Assembly (NCBI GenBank): GCA_021793375.1
Contig: JAJYSY010000003.1
Location: forward strand, 1 to 64,000
Direction of reading: 5' to 3'
DNA from: Bacteroidota bacterium
GTDB taxonomy: Bacteria > Bacteroidota > Bacteroidia > Flavobacteriales > Flavobacteriaceae
Length of the DNA stretch: 64,000 bases
The notes below the pieces were generated by a model. The model was not told the origin of the DNA, made no database searches, and saw nothing but the letters and a program-made list of their open reading frames with translations. The first letter of the stretch is position 1. Each line of letters begins with the position of its first letter. This document shows positions 24,790 through 33,424 of the stretch, one piece after another. Both the position numbers and the translations under genes were made by a program.

Positions 24790-25968
24790 ATGAAAACCGA
24801 CAACTTTCAATCTCCGGATTATTATAATTTGGATGCTTTATTAAGCGATGAACATAAAATGGTGCGCGATGCTGCACGTGAATGGGTAAAACGTGAAGTT
24901 TCTCCTATTATTGAAGAAGCTGCTCAAAAAGCAGAATTTCCTAAGCAATTGATTAACGGATTAGCAGACATTGGTGCTTTTGGCCCTTATATTCCTGAAG
25001 AATACGGTGGTGCAGGATTAGATCAGATTTCTTATGGTTTAATCATGCAAGAAATTGAACGCGGAGACAGCGGAGTGCGCTCTACTGCTTCTGTCCAGTC
25101 TTCTTTGGTAATGTATCCCATTTATGCTTTTGGAACAGAAGAACAGCGTAAAAAATACTTACCTAAATTGGCATCAGGAGAATGGATTGGAGCTTTTGGT
25201 TTAACAGAACCTGATCACGGTTCAAATCCGGGAGGAATGCTTTCCAAGTTTGAAGACAAAGGAGATCATTACCTTTTAAACGGGGCTAAAATGTGGATTT
25301 CAAATGCTCCTTTTGCTGATATTGCCGTGGTATGGGCAAAAAATGAAAAAGGAAGAATCCAAGGATTGGTTGTGGAACGCGGAATGGAAGGCTTTACCAC
25401 TCCTGAAACCCACAACAAATGGTCTTTGCGTGCTTCTGCAACAGGAGAACTAATCTTCAATAATGTAAAAGTTCCTAAAGAGAATTTATTACCCGGAAAA
25501 GATGGACTCGGAGCTCCTTTGATGTGTTTAGATTCTGCAAGATTTGGAATTGCTTGGGGAGCAATTGGGGCAGCGATGGACTGTTATGACACTGCTTTAA
25601 ATTACGCTAAAGAACGTATTCAATTCGGAAAACCTATTGGTGCTTATCAATTACAACAAAAAAAATTAGCTGAAATGATTACTGAAATCACCAAAGCGCA
25701 ATTGTTGACTTTCCGTTTAGGACAACTTCGCAACGAAGGAAAAGCTACCACTGCACAGATTTCTATGGCAAAAAGAAATAATGTGGCTATGGCCAAAAAG
25801 ATTGCCAGCGATGCCCGACAAATGTTAGGCGGAATGGGAATTACCGGAGAATACAGCATTATGCGTCATATGATGAACTTAGAAAGTGTAATTACTTATG
25901 AAGGAACTCATGACATTCACTTGTTGATTACCGGAGCAGATATCACAGGAATTCCAGCTTTTAAATAA
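24790..25968 (+). CDS. Acyl-CoA dehydrogenase, glutaryl-CoA type
   Basis: 392 residues. FAD-dependent dehydrogenase most like glutaryl-CoA dehydrogenase, which oxidatively decarboxylates glutaryl-CoA to crotonyl-CoA in Lys/Trp breakdown. RSTASVQSSLVMYPI carries the Arg typical of that subfamily. GLTEPDHGSNPGGM is the substrate/FAD loop, and ITYEGTHDIHLLI contains the catalytic base Glu371. Usual length, no signal peptide. It is a single gene with its own promoter-like box and a terminator. A different acyl-CoA specificity cannot be excluded. Confidence 0.9.
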   Translation: MKTDNFQSPDYYNLDALLSDEHKMVRDAAREWVKREVSPIIEEAAQKAEFPKQLINGLADIGAFGPYIPEEYGGAGLDQISYGLIMQEIERGDSGVRSTASVQSSLVMYPIYAFGTEEQRKKYLPKLASGEWIGAFGLTEPDHGSNPGGMLSKFEDKGDHYLLNGAKMWISNAPFADIAVVWAKNEKGRIQGLVVERGMEGFTTPETHNKWSLRASATGELIFNNVKVPKENLLPGKDGLGAPLMCLDSARFGIAWGAIGAAMDCYDTALNYAKERIQFGKPIGAYQLQQKKLAEMITEITKAQLLTFRLGQLRNEGKATTAQISMAKRNNVAMAKKIASDARQMLGGMGITGEYSIMRHMMNLESVITYEGTHDIHLLITGADITGIPAFK

Positions 25969-26011
25969 ATTTTTAAAAGTTTATTTAAGATGTATAAAAC
26001 CAACATATAAA

Positions 26012-26043
26012 AAAAGCCTATTTTCGTTTGAAAATAGGCTTTT
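26012..26043. terminator. Bidirectional terminator, acyl-CoA dehydrogenase versus suf operon
   Basis: Perfect 14-bp stem AAAAGCCTATTTTC / GAAAATAGGCTTTT with a 4-base loop between convergent transcripts. It closes the suf operon on the minus strand. Confidence 0.9.
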
Positions 26044-26067
26044 ATAATTTTAATAGATTTTATTACT

Positions 26068-26400
26068 TTACAGTAATCCCAGTTCTAATCTTCCTTCTTC
26101 ACTGATCAATTCTTGGCTCCAAGGCGGATCAAAAGTCAACTCTAATTCAACCTCATTAACGTTGTCAACAGCTCTGACTTTTTCTTTCACCTCAGCCGGC
26201 AAACTTTCTGCAACCGGGCAATTAGGCGTTGTTAAAGTCATAATGATTTTCACATCTAATGTATCTTCATTGACCATAACATCATAAATCAATCCTAATT
26301 CATAAACGTCTATTGGAATTTCAGGATCATAAACGGTTTTTATGGCGCCTATAATTTGCTCTCCCAATTGATTTATATTCACATCTTTTGTAGCTGACAT
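26068..26400 (-). CDS. DUF59/MIP18-family SUF-associated protein
   Basis: 110 residues. MIP18 fold (YDPEIPIDVYELGLIYDV, MTLTTPNCPVAESLP) with the conserved Cys61. Homologues, including SufT and PaaD-like proteins, help insert or mature Fe-S clusters. It is the last gene of the suf operon, 13 bases after sufE. It lacks the N-terminal extension of Firmicute SufT, so no symbol is given. Confidence 0.88.
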   Translation of the reverse strand: MSATKDVNINQLGEQIIGAIKTVYDPEIPIDVYELGLIYDVMVNEDTLDVKIIMTLTTPNCPVAESLPAEVKEKVRAVDNVNEVELELTFDPPWSQELISEEGRLELGLL

Positions 26401-26413
26401 AATTCTGTAGTTT

Positions 26414-26839
26414 TTAGTTCATTTTTGCTTGAAAAGCAATAGCATAATGTTTTAATTGCTTAATCATACTCACCAAACCATTTGCACGGGTTGGAGATAA
26501 GTGTTCTTTCAGTCCGATTTCGTCAATAAATCTTATGCTGGATTGCGCAATATCTTGCGGAGTTTGATTTGAAAAAACTCTGATCAGAAGTGCTATAATT
26601 CCTTTGGTGATAATCGCATCTGAATCTGCAGTAAAAATCAATTTATCTTCTTTCATTTCTGCGTGAACCCAAACTTGGCTTTGACAACCTTTGATTAATC
26701 GCTCTTCTGTTTTATCTTCTTCCTTAATAAGTGGTAGAGATTTTCCAAGATCAATTAAATACTCATAGCGTTGCATCCAATCATCAAACATGGAAAATTC
26801 ATCGACAATCTCGTCTTGTATTTCCTCAATTCCCATCAA
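26414..26839 (-). CDS. sufE: SufE-family sulfur acceptor
   Basis: 141 residues. Takes persulfide from the cysteine desulfurase SufS and passes it to the SufBCD scaffold. The catalytic cysteine is Cys52 in ERLIKGCQSQVWVHA, and DIAQSSIRFIDEIGL and SPTRANGLVSMI are family motifs. The first two codons are both ATG, so the start could be one codon later. It lies 6 bases downstream of the META lipoprotein gene. Confidence 0.94.
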   Translation of the reverse strand: MMGIEEIQDEIVDEFSMFDDWMQRYEYLIDLGKSLPLIKEEDKTEERLIKGCQSQVWVHAEMKEDKLIFTADSDAIITKGIIALLIRVFSNQTPQDIAQSSIRFIDEIGLKEHLSPTRANGLVSMIKQLKHYAIAFQAKMN

Positions 26840-26845
26840 TAATTA

Positions 26846-27589
26846 TTATTTTACTAATTCTGCTGAAATCAAAATATTTCCTTCAGCTGACTTTAACTCT
26901 AATACATCTTTTTTATAACCAAATGCTTCTGCTCTTGAAAAGTTTTTAAGGAAATCTCTTTCAAATTCCATCTTTCCTTCACAATACATTTTGGTTACTC
27001 TGGCAAGACTCATTTCTATTTTATCGCCATTTACTTCAAATTCATTTCCAAAAGTATTACAACCTGTTGTTCCTGAAATACGATTTTGCTCAGTATTAAT
27101 TTCAAAAGTTGCTTCTTTATCATCAGCACTTTCTCCGCCTACTGTCAATACTTTATAAGTTCCGTTTCTCAATTTACTTTGCATAAGAGTTGCTTTAATA
27201 AGCGTTTTTCCTTTTTTATCTAACAGAGAAAGTTCTTCATTTTCCAAATGATAAGCAGTTGCGTTTTCTAAATTATCCAGAAAACTTCTTTCTATATCCA
27301 TTTTTCCTTCACAGTGTTTTAAAGTAGCAATAGCTCCTCCTGTTTCTATTGAATTTTCATCAGTTTTTAATTCTGCTGAAAAATTATTACACCCGGAAAA
27401 TCCTGAAATGGTATTTTTTTCCAAGTCGATATGTAAACTTACTCCTTCTTCAGAAATATTTTCTCCATCAAGATTTACTACTTGATAATCTCCTGAAGCC
27501 AATGGCTCTGATTTTGAAGTGTTAGTTTTTTGACTTTTACAAGAAACCATAAAGGCGATTAAAATTAAACTTAAAAATTTCATTTTCAT
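26846..27589 (-). CDS. Double META-domain lipoprotein
   Basis: 247 residues. Lipobox FMVSC (Cys17; the second codon pair allows a start at either Met). Two tandem META repeats follow: one with SGFSGCNNFSAELK and HCEGKMDIERSFLDNL, the other with SGTTGCNTFGNEFE and YCEGKMEFERDFLKNF. Each half keeps one Cys in the GCNxF motif and one in the CEGKM motif, so each domain could form a disulfide. META/HslJ proteins are linked to envelope stress, but the function is not established. Its start overlaps the sufS stop by 4 bases, so it is translationally coupled inside the suf operon. Confidence 0.85.
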   Translation of the reverse strand: MKMKFLSLILIAFMVSCKSQKTNTSKSEPLASGDYQVVNLDGENISEEGVSLHIDLEKNTISGFSGCNNFSAELKTDENSIETGGAIATLKHCEGKMDIERSFLDNLENATAYHLENEELSLLDKKGKTLIKATLMQSKLRNGTYKVLTVGGESADDKEATFEINTEQNRISGTTGCNTFGNEFEVNGDKIEMSLARVTKMYCEGKMEFERDFLKNFSRAEAFGYKKDVLELKSAEGNILISAELVK

Positions 27590-28815
27590 AATAACATAGT
27601 TTTTGCGCGTTTAACTGCTTTTACAAAATTGTCTATTTCTTTTTTAGTATTGTAAAAAGCAAAAGAAGCACGAACGGTTCCAGGAATCTGGTAGTAATCC
27701 ATTATAGGTTGTGTACAATGATGTCCTGTTCGTACAGCTATTCCTAACTTATCAATAATCGAGCCAATATCATACGGATGAAGACTTTCAATATTAAAAG
27801 AAATCACAGCAGCTTTATTTGCTGAGGTTCCATATATTTTTAAACCTTCTATTTCCTGTAGTTTTTCAGTTGCATATTTCAACAATTCCTCTTCATAAGC
27901 TGCAATATTGTCTAATCCGATATTGTTGATATAATTTATGGCTTCACCAAAGGCGATTGCTCCACAAATATTAGGAGTTCCTGCTTCAAATTTATGAGGC
28001 AAAGGAGCATAAGTACTTTTTTCTAAAGTAACTTGGTCAATCATTTCTCCTCCTGCTTGATAAGGAGGGAGTTTGTTTAACCATTCCTCTTTTCCGTAAA
28101 GCATTCCAATTCCTGTCGGCCCATACATTTTATGAGCTGAAGCTACATAAAAGTCTGCATCTAATTGTTGCAAATCAACTTTCATATGCGGAGTTGCTTG
28201 TGCTCCGTCAAGCAATACAGCTGCACCGTGTTGATGTGCTTTTGCAATGATTTCTTTTACCGGATTTATCGTTCCTAAAGCATTGGACACGTGAGCTACA
28301 AAAACTAATTTAGTTTTATTTGAAAATAACTTTTCAAAAGCTGCCATATCCAGTTTTCCTTCCTGGGTTATGGGGATAACTTTTAGTTTTGCGCCGGTTT
28401 TTTCGCATAAAATTTGCCAAGGAACAATGTTGGAATGATGTTCTAATGCTGAAATAATAATTTCATCTCCTTTTTGAAGAATTGCTGAAAAACCATTAGC
28501 AATTAGGTTTATTCCTTCTGTTGTTCCTTTGGTAAAAATTATTTCTTCACGTTTTTTTGCATTGAAATGCTCTTTTATGATATCGCGAGCATTTTCAATC
28601 ATATCCGTAGCTTCCTGAGATATTTGATGCACTCCTCTATGCACATTTGAATTATGAAATTCATAATAATTCACTATGGCATCTACCACTTGTTTTGGAG
28701 TTTGTGAGGTGGCTGCATTATCGAAATAAATCAAAGGATGCCCATTTACTTTTCTGGAAAGTATTGGGAAATCTGCACGGATTTTTTCGATATTTAAAAT
28801 TTCTTCAGTAAGCAT
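27586..28815 (-). CDS. sufS: Cysteine desulfurase SufS
   Basis: 409 residues. PLP-dependent group II desulfurase that takes sulfur from cysteine. The Schiff-base lysine is Lys229 in ASAHKMYGPTGIG, and the persulfide cysteine is Cys367 in RTGHHCTQPIMDYY. IYFDNAATSQTP is the family opening and EHHSNIVPWQ a further motif. It is 12 bases after sufD. Full length, nothing missing. Confidence 0.96.
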   Translation of the reverse strand: MLTEEILNIEKIRADFPILSRKVNGHPLIYFDNAATSQTPKQVVDAIVNYYEFHNSNVHRGVHQISQEATDMIENARDIIKEHFNAKKREEIIFTKGTTEGINLIANGFSAILQKGDEIIISALEHHSNIVPWQILCEKTGAKLKVIPITQEGKLDMAAFEKLFSNKTKLVFVAHVSNALGTINPVKEIIAKAHQHGAAVLLDGAQATPHMKVDLQQLDADFYVASAHKMYGPTGIGMLYGKEEWLNKLPPYQAGGEMIDQVTLEKSTYAPLPHKFEAGTPNICGAIAFGEAINYINNIGLDNIAAYEEELLKYATEKLQEIEGLKIYGTSANKAAVISFNIESLHPYDIGSIIDKLGIAVRTGHHCTQPIMDYYQIPGTVRASFAFYNTKKEIDNFVKAVKRAKTMLL

Positions 28816-28827
28816 ATTTTCTTTTAA

Positions 28828-30138
28828 TTAATCATGAAATCCCATATCTACACCAAGTTTTGCTGCTATCCAAGCATCAGCATTTTTCTGTAATTCCGGA
28901 ATGGTAACAGAAGTAAGAACGCTACTGCAGAAAGCATACATCATTAGTGCATAAGCTTCTTTTTGTGGGATTCCTCTTGTTCTTAAATAACGCAGAGCGT
29001 CTTTATCTACCTGACCAACTGTACATCCATGACTACACAATACATCATCTGCGTAAATCTCTAATTGAGGTTTTGCGTGGGCAATTGCTCTGTCACTCAA
29101 CAAAATGTTATCACTTTTTTGATATCCATTTGTTTTTTGTGCAATTTTATCTACTAAAATATATCCGTCAAACACCCCTTTTGATTTGTCGTCAAACATT
29201 CCTTTAAAGTCTTGATGACTTTCGTTGTTGGGTTGTGCATGATGAACTAAAGTAACGTGATCTACTTGTTGTTTCCCGTTGAGCAAAGTAACTCCTTTAA
29301 AAGTAGTGTCAATACGTTCTCCATTTTGGGCTGCTTTCCAATGATTTCTAATCAGTTTTCCTCCTAAAGAAAAAGTTTGAATAGAAACATTGCTGTTGTC
29401 AGCTTGATCAACATAAGTATTGTCTATTAGAGTGGAATTCTCTTTATCTTTCTGGATTTTATAGTAATCCACCACGGCATATTTATCTGCAAAAATTTCT
29501 GTTACCGAGTTGGTAAAAACAGGATTTTCATTAAGTGATTGGTGTCTTTCTATAATTTTTGCCTGTGCATTTTCTCCTATCACCACCAAATTTCTTGGTT
29601 GAAGCATCATCGCTGATTCATTGGCTGTAGATAAGTATAAAAGCTGAACAGGTTTATCTAAAGCTTGCCCTCTTTTGATATAAATAAAAGCTCCTTCTCT
29701 GCTAAAAGCTGTATTTAAAGCACTCAAACTATCGTCTTGCGGACGAATTTTATTGAAGTGTTTTTTAATAATTTCTTCATACTTTTCATTTTGAAAAGCA
29801 GCAGACAAAGCGGAAACTTCAAATTTATCTTCTGTAAGCTGAGAGAGTTTTTCAGAAAAAACTCCATCTACAAAAATCATTCGATAAGCATCTAAATCAT
29901 CGACCAGGTATTTTTCAATTTCTTCAAAGCTTAGATTTTGTTCTGTTTTTGGAAACAGATTATAGTCTTCTTTTATCACCGGTCTGAGCGAAGTATATCT
30001 CCATGTTTCCTCTTTTTTAGTAGGAAATCCTTTTGTTTCAAAGATTTTTAAAGCTTCGTTTCTTATCGTAAGCAACTCTTTATCTCCTTGATTTTCAAGA
30101 GATGAATAAGATGAGATTAATTTATCTTTTAAGTCCAT
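28828..30138 (-). CDS. sufD: Fe-S assembly protein SufD
   Basis: 436 residues. Forms the SufBC2D scaffold that builds [4Fe-4S] clusters. The SufB/D right-handed beta-helix core includes KQQVDHVTLVHHAQPNNESHQDFKG, NILLSDRAIAHAKPQLEIYADDVLCSHGCTVG and YLRTRGIPQKEAYALMMYAF. The conserved Cys/His in CSHGCTVG near the end is the expected cluster-site region. A 122-base gap with a hairpin separates it from sufC. Confidence 0.95.
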   Translation of the reverse strand: MDLKDKLISSYSSLENQGDKELLTIRNEALKIFETKGFPTKKEETWRYTSLRPVIKEDYNLFPKTEQNLSFEEIEKYLVDDLDAYRMIFVDGVFSEKLSQLTEDKFEVSALSAAFQNEKYEEIIKKHFNKIRPQDDSLSALNTAFSREGAFIYIKRGQALDKPVQLLYLSTANESAMMLQPRNLVVIGENAQAKIIERHQSLNENPVFTNSVTEIFADKYAVVDYYKIQKDKENSTLIDNTYVDQADNSNVSIQTFSLGGKLIRNHWKAAQNGERIDTTFKGVTLLNGKQQVDHVTLVHHAQPNNESHQDFKGMFDDKSKGVFDGYILVDKIAQKTNGYQKSDNILLSDRAIAHAKPQLEIYADDVLCSHGCTVGQVDKDALRYLRTRGIPQKEAYALMMYAFCSSVLTSVTIPELQKNADAWIAAKLGVDMGFHD

Positions 30139-30158
30139 AATTAAATTTCTACTTGTTG

Positions 30159-30180
30159 AAGGGAATTTTATTTTTCCCTT
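30159..30180. other. Hairpin in the sufC-sufD gap
   Basis: 7-bp stem AAGGGAA / TTCCCTT with an 8-base loop in the longest gap inside the suf operon. It has no T-run in the direction of transcription, so it is more likely an mRNA processing or stability element than a terminator, if functional. Confidence 0.35.
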
Positions 30181-30260
30181 TGATAAAAATTACAACAATT
30201 AAAATTCCATTTTCACAAATCGAATTTCTATTGTTTTTTACTGATTTTTTAAAGGTTTTC

Positions 30261-31013
30261 TTATGCGTTTTGCATTTCCTTTAACCAGTCGTAGCCTTTG
30301 TCTTCGAGTTTTAAAGCCAATTCTTTTCCTCCTGTTTTGACAATTTTTCCGTCCATCAAAACATGTACATAATCAGGAACAATATAATCCAACAATCTTT
30401 GGTAATGCGTAATTAACAGTGTAGCATTATCATCTCTGCGTAGTTTGTTTACGCCATCGGCAACAACTCTTAGTGCATCAATATCAAGTCCTGAATCTGT
30501 TTCGTCAAGAATAGCCAACTTCGGGTCCATCATTGCCAATTGGAAAATCTCATTTCTCTTTTTCTCTCCTCCTGAGAATCCTTCGTTAAGAGAACGCTGA
30601 AGAAATTTTTGATCAATACCTAATAAAGCGGCATTTTCACGCATTAATTTCAGCATTTCTTTTCCTGACATTTTTTCTTGCTTTCTTGCTTTTCTTGTTT
30701 CGTTGATAGCAGTTCTAACAAAGTTCATTACAGAAACTCCGGGAATTTCTATCGGATATTGAAAAGAAAGGAAAATCCCTTTGTGTGCTCTTTCTTCAGG
30801 AGCCAATTCAGAGATTTCTTCATTTTCCATAATGATTTCTCCTTCTGTTACTTCATAATCTTCATTTCCTGTAACTACTGAAGCCAAGGTACTTTTTCCT
30901 GATCCGTTAGGCCCCATAATTGCATGAATTTCTCCGGGTTTTATTTCAAGATTAATCCCTTTTAAGATTTCATGTCCTTCCACATTTACATGCAAGTTTT
31001 TTATCTTTAACAT
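30261..31013 (-). CDS. sufC: Fe-S assembly ATPase SufC
   Basis: 250 residues. ABC-type ATPase that drives conformational change of SufB/SufD; there is no membrane domain. Walker A GPNGSGKST at 34-42, signature FSGGEKKRNE, Walker B LAILDETDSGLD, and ITHYQRLLDYI with the switch His. It starts 3 bases after the small lipoprotein gene. Confidence 0.97.
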   Translation of the reverse strand: MLKIKNLHVNVEGHEILKGINLEIKPGEIHAIMGPNGSGKSTLASVVTGNEDYEVTEGEIIMENEEISELAPEERAHKGIFLSFQYPIEIPGVSVMNFVRTAINETRKARKQEKMSGKEMLKLMRENAALLGIDQKFLQRSLNEGFSGGEKKRNEIFQLAMMDPKLAILDETDSGLDIDALRVVADGVNKLRRDDNATLLITHYQRLLDYIVPDYVHVLMDGKIVKTGGKELALKLEDKGYDWLKEMQNA

Positions 31014-31016
31014 AAC

Positions 31017-31451
31017 TTATAAACTTTTTTGATCGCTATTAATCTCAATAGCTTCTTGATTTGATTTTGATTTAGATATTTTGATGATTTTTGTAATTTC
31101 TACTACTTCATCCCAACCGTCATCATTCGGATTGGGTTTTACTTTTCCTTTTATTGCAACAGGAATCATATCGTATTCATCTTCTTTAAACGGCTCTACT
31201 TTTTCTATTAAAACTCTTGCCATTGAATCCAGCTCAACTCCATAAATAAACTTTTTTCCGTTGATTACTGCAGCTTCATCACTATAGATAAAGTCGCCTA
31301 TTAAAACCTGACCATCATCAGAATTCTTTTGTTTTTCTTCTGTAGAAAGTTCAGTATTTTCTGTTTCAGCGTTTTCTTTGTTTTGACTTTCATTTTTACA
31401 GCTTGCAAAAATGAATAGTATTAAGCTTAAGATTAGAAGATGTTTTTTCAT
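31017..31451 (-). CDS. Small lipoprotein inside the suf operon
   Basis: 144 residues. Lipobox FASC (Cys18), then an acidic, low-complexity Glu/Asn/Lys linker to about 50, then a compact domain (GDFIYSDEAAVINGKKFIYGVELDSMARVLIEKVEPFKEDEYDMIPV, EVVEITKIIKIS). I do not recognise a family. It sits between sufB and sufC with gaps of 31 and 3 bases, so it is co-transcribed with cytoplasmic Fe-S assembly genes although predicted to be in the envelope. Confidence 0.75.
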   Translation of the reverse strand: MKKHLLILSLILFIFASCKNESQNKENAETENTELSTEEKQKNSDDGQVLIGDFIYSDEAAVINGKKFIYGVELDSMARVLIEKVEPFKEDEYDMIPVAIKGKVKPNPNDDGWDEVVEITKIIKISKSKSNQEAIEINSDQKSL

Positions 31452-31482
31452 AAGTCGATATCTATAAATTCCTGTTTTATTT

Positions 31483-32934
31483 TTATCCTACAGATCCTTC
31501 AAGGGTGATCTCAAGTAGTTTTTGTGCTTCTATAGCAAATTCCATAGGAAGTTTATTTAAAACTTCTTTTCCAAAACCGTTTACAATTAAAGCGATAGCT
31601 TTTTCAATATCAATTCCTCTTTGATTACAATAGAAAATTTGATCTTCTCCAATTTTACTGGTGGTTGCTTCGTGTTCTAATTGTGCAGTTTTATTTTTAA
31701 TATCTATATAAGGAAAAGTATGTGCTCCACATTTATCTCCTAACAACAAGGAATCACACTCGGTAAAGTTTCTTGCATTTTCTGCATTTCTTCCAATACT
31801 TACCAATCCACGGTAGGTGTTGTGCGAATATCCGGCAGAAATTCCTTTTGAAATAATGGTACTCTTGGTGTTTTTTCCAAGGTGTTCCATTTTTGTTCCG
31901 GTATCTGCTTGTTGGTGATTATTGGTTACTGCAATGGAGTAAAATTCTCCTACAGAGTTATCTCCTTTAAGAATACAGCTTGGATATTTCCAAGTAACTG
32001 CACTTCCTGTTTCAACTTGTGTCCAGCTGATTTTTGCGTTTTTCTCACAAAGTCCGCGTTTGGTTACTAAGTTATAAACTCCTCCTTTCCCGTCTTTATC
32101 TCCAGGATACCAGTTTTGAATTGTACTGTATTTTATCTCTGCTCCTTCTAAAGCAATTAATTCTACAACTGCTGCGTGCAATTGATTTTCATCTCTCATC
32201 GGAGCGGTACATCCTTCCAAATAACTTACATAGCTATCTTTGTCAGCAATTACCAAAGTTCTTTCAAACTGTCCTGTTCCTGCTTGATTAATTCGGAAAT
32301 AGGTTGATAATTCCATCGGACACTTCACTCCTTTTGGAATATAACAGAAAGAACCATCACTAAATACTGCAGAGTTTAAAGCTGCTTGGAAGTTATCTGT
32401 TTTAGGAACTACTGTTCCAATATATTTTCTTACTAATTCCGGATATTTTTGTACTGCTTCTGAAATCGGGCAGAAAATAATTCCTTTTTCTGCTAAAGTA
32501 TCTTGGAAAGTGGTTGCCACAGAAGTGGAATCCATTACTACATCCATAGCTACTCCTGCCAATCTTTTTTGTTCTTCCAAAGAAATTCCCAATCTTTCAA
32601 AAGTATTGAGTAATTCCGGATCTACTTCATCTAAGCTTTTGTATTTAGGCCCTCCTTTTCCGGGAGCAGAATAATATGAAATCGCCTGGTAATCAGGCTC
32701 TTTAAAATCAAGTTTCGCCCAATCTGGCATTTCCATTTCTTGCCAAATTCTAAAAGCGTCTAAACGCCATTCTGTCAACCATTCCGGTTCATTTTTCTTT
32801 TTCGAAATCAAACGAATGGTGTCTTCATTTAACCCAGGAGGAATAGTATCTGACTCTATATCTGTATAAAATCCATATTTATATTCTTGAGTTTCCAACT
32901 CCTTCTTTAGTTCATTTTCAGTGTACTTAGCCAT
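31483..32934 (-). CDS. sufB: Fe-S scaffold protein SufB
   Basis: 483 residues. Core scaffold of the SUF system. Motifs: [15 protein letters not shown] near the N-terminus, [104 protein letters not shown], and the C-terminal [20 protein letters not shown]. First gene of the operon, with a promoter-like sequence upstream. No sufA/HesB gene is adjacent. Confidence 0.97.
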   Translation of the reverse strand: MAKYTENELKKELETQEYKYGFYTDIESDTIPPGLNEDTIRLISKKKNEPEWLTEWRLDAFRIWQEMEMPDWAKLDFKEPDYQAISYYSAPGKGGPKYKSLDEVDPELLNTFERLGISLEEQKRLAGVAMDVVMDSTSVATTFQDTLAEKGIIFCPISEAVQKYPELVRKYIGTVVPKTDNFQAALNSAVFSDGSFCYIPKGVKCPMELSTYFRINQAGTGQFERTLVIADKDSYVSYLEGCTAPMRDENQLHAAVVELIALEGAEIKYSTIQNWYPGDKDGKGGVYNLVTKRGLCEKNAKISWTQVETGSAVTWKYPSCILKGDNSVGEFYSIAVTNNHQQADTGTKMEHLGKNTKSTIISKGISAGYSHNTYRGLVSIGRNAENARNFTECDSLLLGDKCGAHTFPYIDIKNKTAQLEHEATTSKIGEDQIFYCNQRGIDIEKAIALIVNGFGKEVLNKLPMEFAIEAQKLLEITLEGSVG

Positions 32935-32997
32935 AATCTAAATTCTAACTTTAAGAATTGAAAAATATAAGGTTTTTCCCTATGTTTTTATCGGGTG

Positions 32998-33032
32998 CAA
33001 ATATACGGTTTAGATTTGTGAATTCCATACAA
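32998..33032 (-). promoter_or_regulatory. Candidate promoter of the suf operon
   Basis: Minus strand TTG (33032-33030), 24-base spacer, TATATTTG (33005-32998), giving a leader of about 57 bases before sufB. The spacer is one base longer than usual. No IscR- or Fur-like operator was recognised. Confidence 0.45.
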
Positions 33033-33250
33033 TTTAGAAGTATTCTAATTAAAGAAGGATTCAACTCAAAAATCAATCTTAACAACTGATATGCAACAAC
33101 ATATATTGGGATAGAAAATATTTTAAGTAAAGTTTAGCAGAAAGAAAGGGAAAGAAGAAAAAAACTAATAATATTTTTTTTGAGTTTTTCTGCATTAAAT
33201 GAATTCTTTTTTGAAGAAAACATTTCATGATTTTTATCTAAAAAACAAAA
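33033..33250. other. Gene-free AT-rich stretch
   Basis: Part of the 490-base gene-free region between sufB and the hydrolase, which otherwise holds the suf promoter, tRNA-Ala and its terminator. I see no ORF, repeat or conserved structure here beyond A- and T-tracts. Confidence 0.5.
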
Positions 33251-33282
33251 AATCCATCATTTTAACTTTAAAACGATGGATT
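33251..33282 (-). terminator. Terminator of tRNA-Ala
   Basis: Outer stem AATCCATC / GATGGATT with an inner TTTTAA / TTAAAA pairing. On the minus strand it is followed by TTTTTTG. It starts 5 bases after the tRNA. Confidence 0.75.
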
Positions 33283-33287
33283 GGAGG

Positions 33288-33361
33288 TGGAGAATATCGG
33301 ATTCGAACCGATGACCTCTTGCCTGCCAGGCAAGCGCTCTAGCCAACTGAGCTAATCCCCC
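33288..33361 (-). tRNA. tRNA-Ala (GGC)
   Basis: 74-nt cloverleaf on the minus strand: acceptor GGGGGAT / ATTCTCC with the G3-U70 wobble that identifies alanine tRNAs, anticodon stem CTTGC / GCAAG with loop CTGGCAG, and T-loop TTCGAAT. The anticodon is GGC. CCA is not fully encoded. Confidence 0.95.
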
Positions 33362-33376
33362 TTGATTTTAGAACTG

Positions 33377-33384
33377 CAAAAATA
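33377..33384 (-). promoter_or_regulatory. Candidate -7 box for tRNA-Ala
   Basis: TATTTTTG on the minus strand, 15 bases before the mature tRNA 5' end. No -33 TTG was recognised. Confidence 0.4.
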
Positions 33385-33424
33385 ACCATATTTTTGAATT
33401 TGAGTAGTGTTTTTCAGTTGAAAA

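Noticed and set aside
20359-33282. Shared 19-base sequence in the trhO and tRNA-Ala terminators
   Set aside because: Both hairpins begin with a similar A-tract plus TCCATCA. Only the first arm is shared, loops differ, and nothing suggests a mobile repeat.
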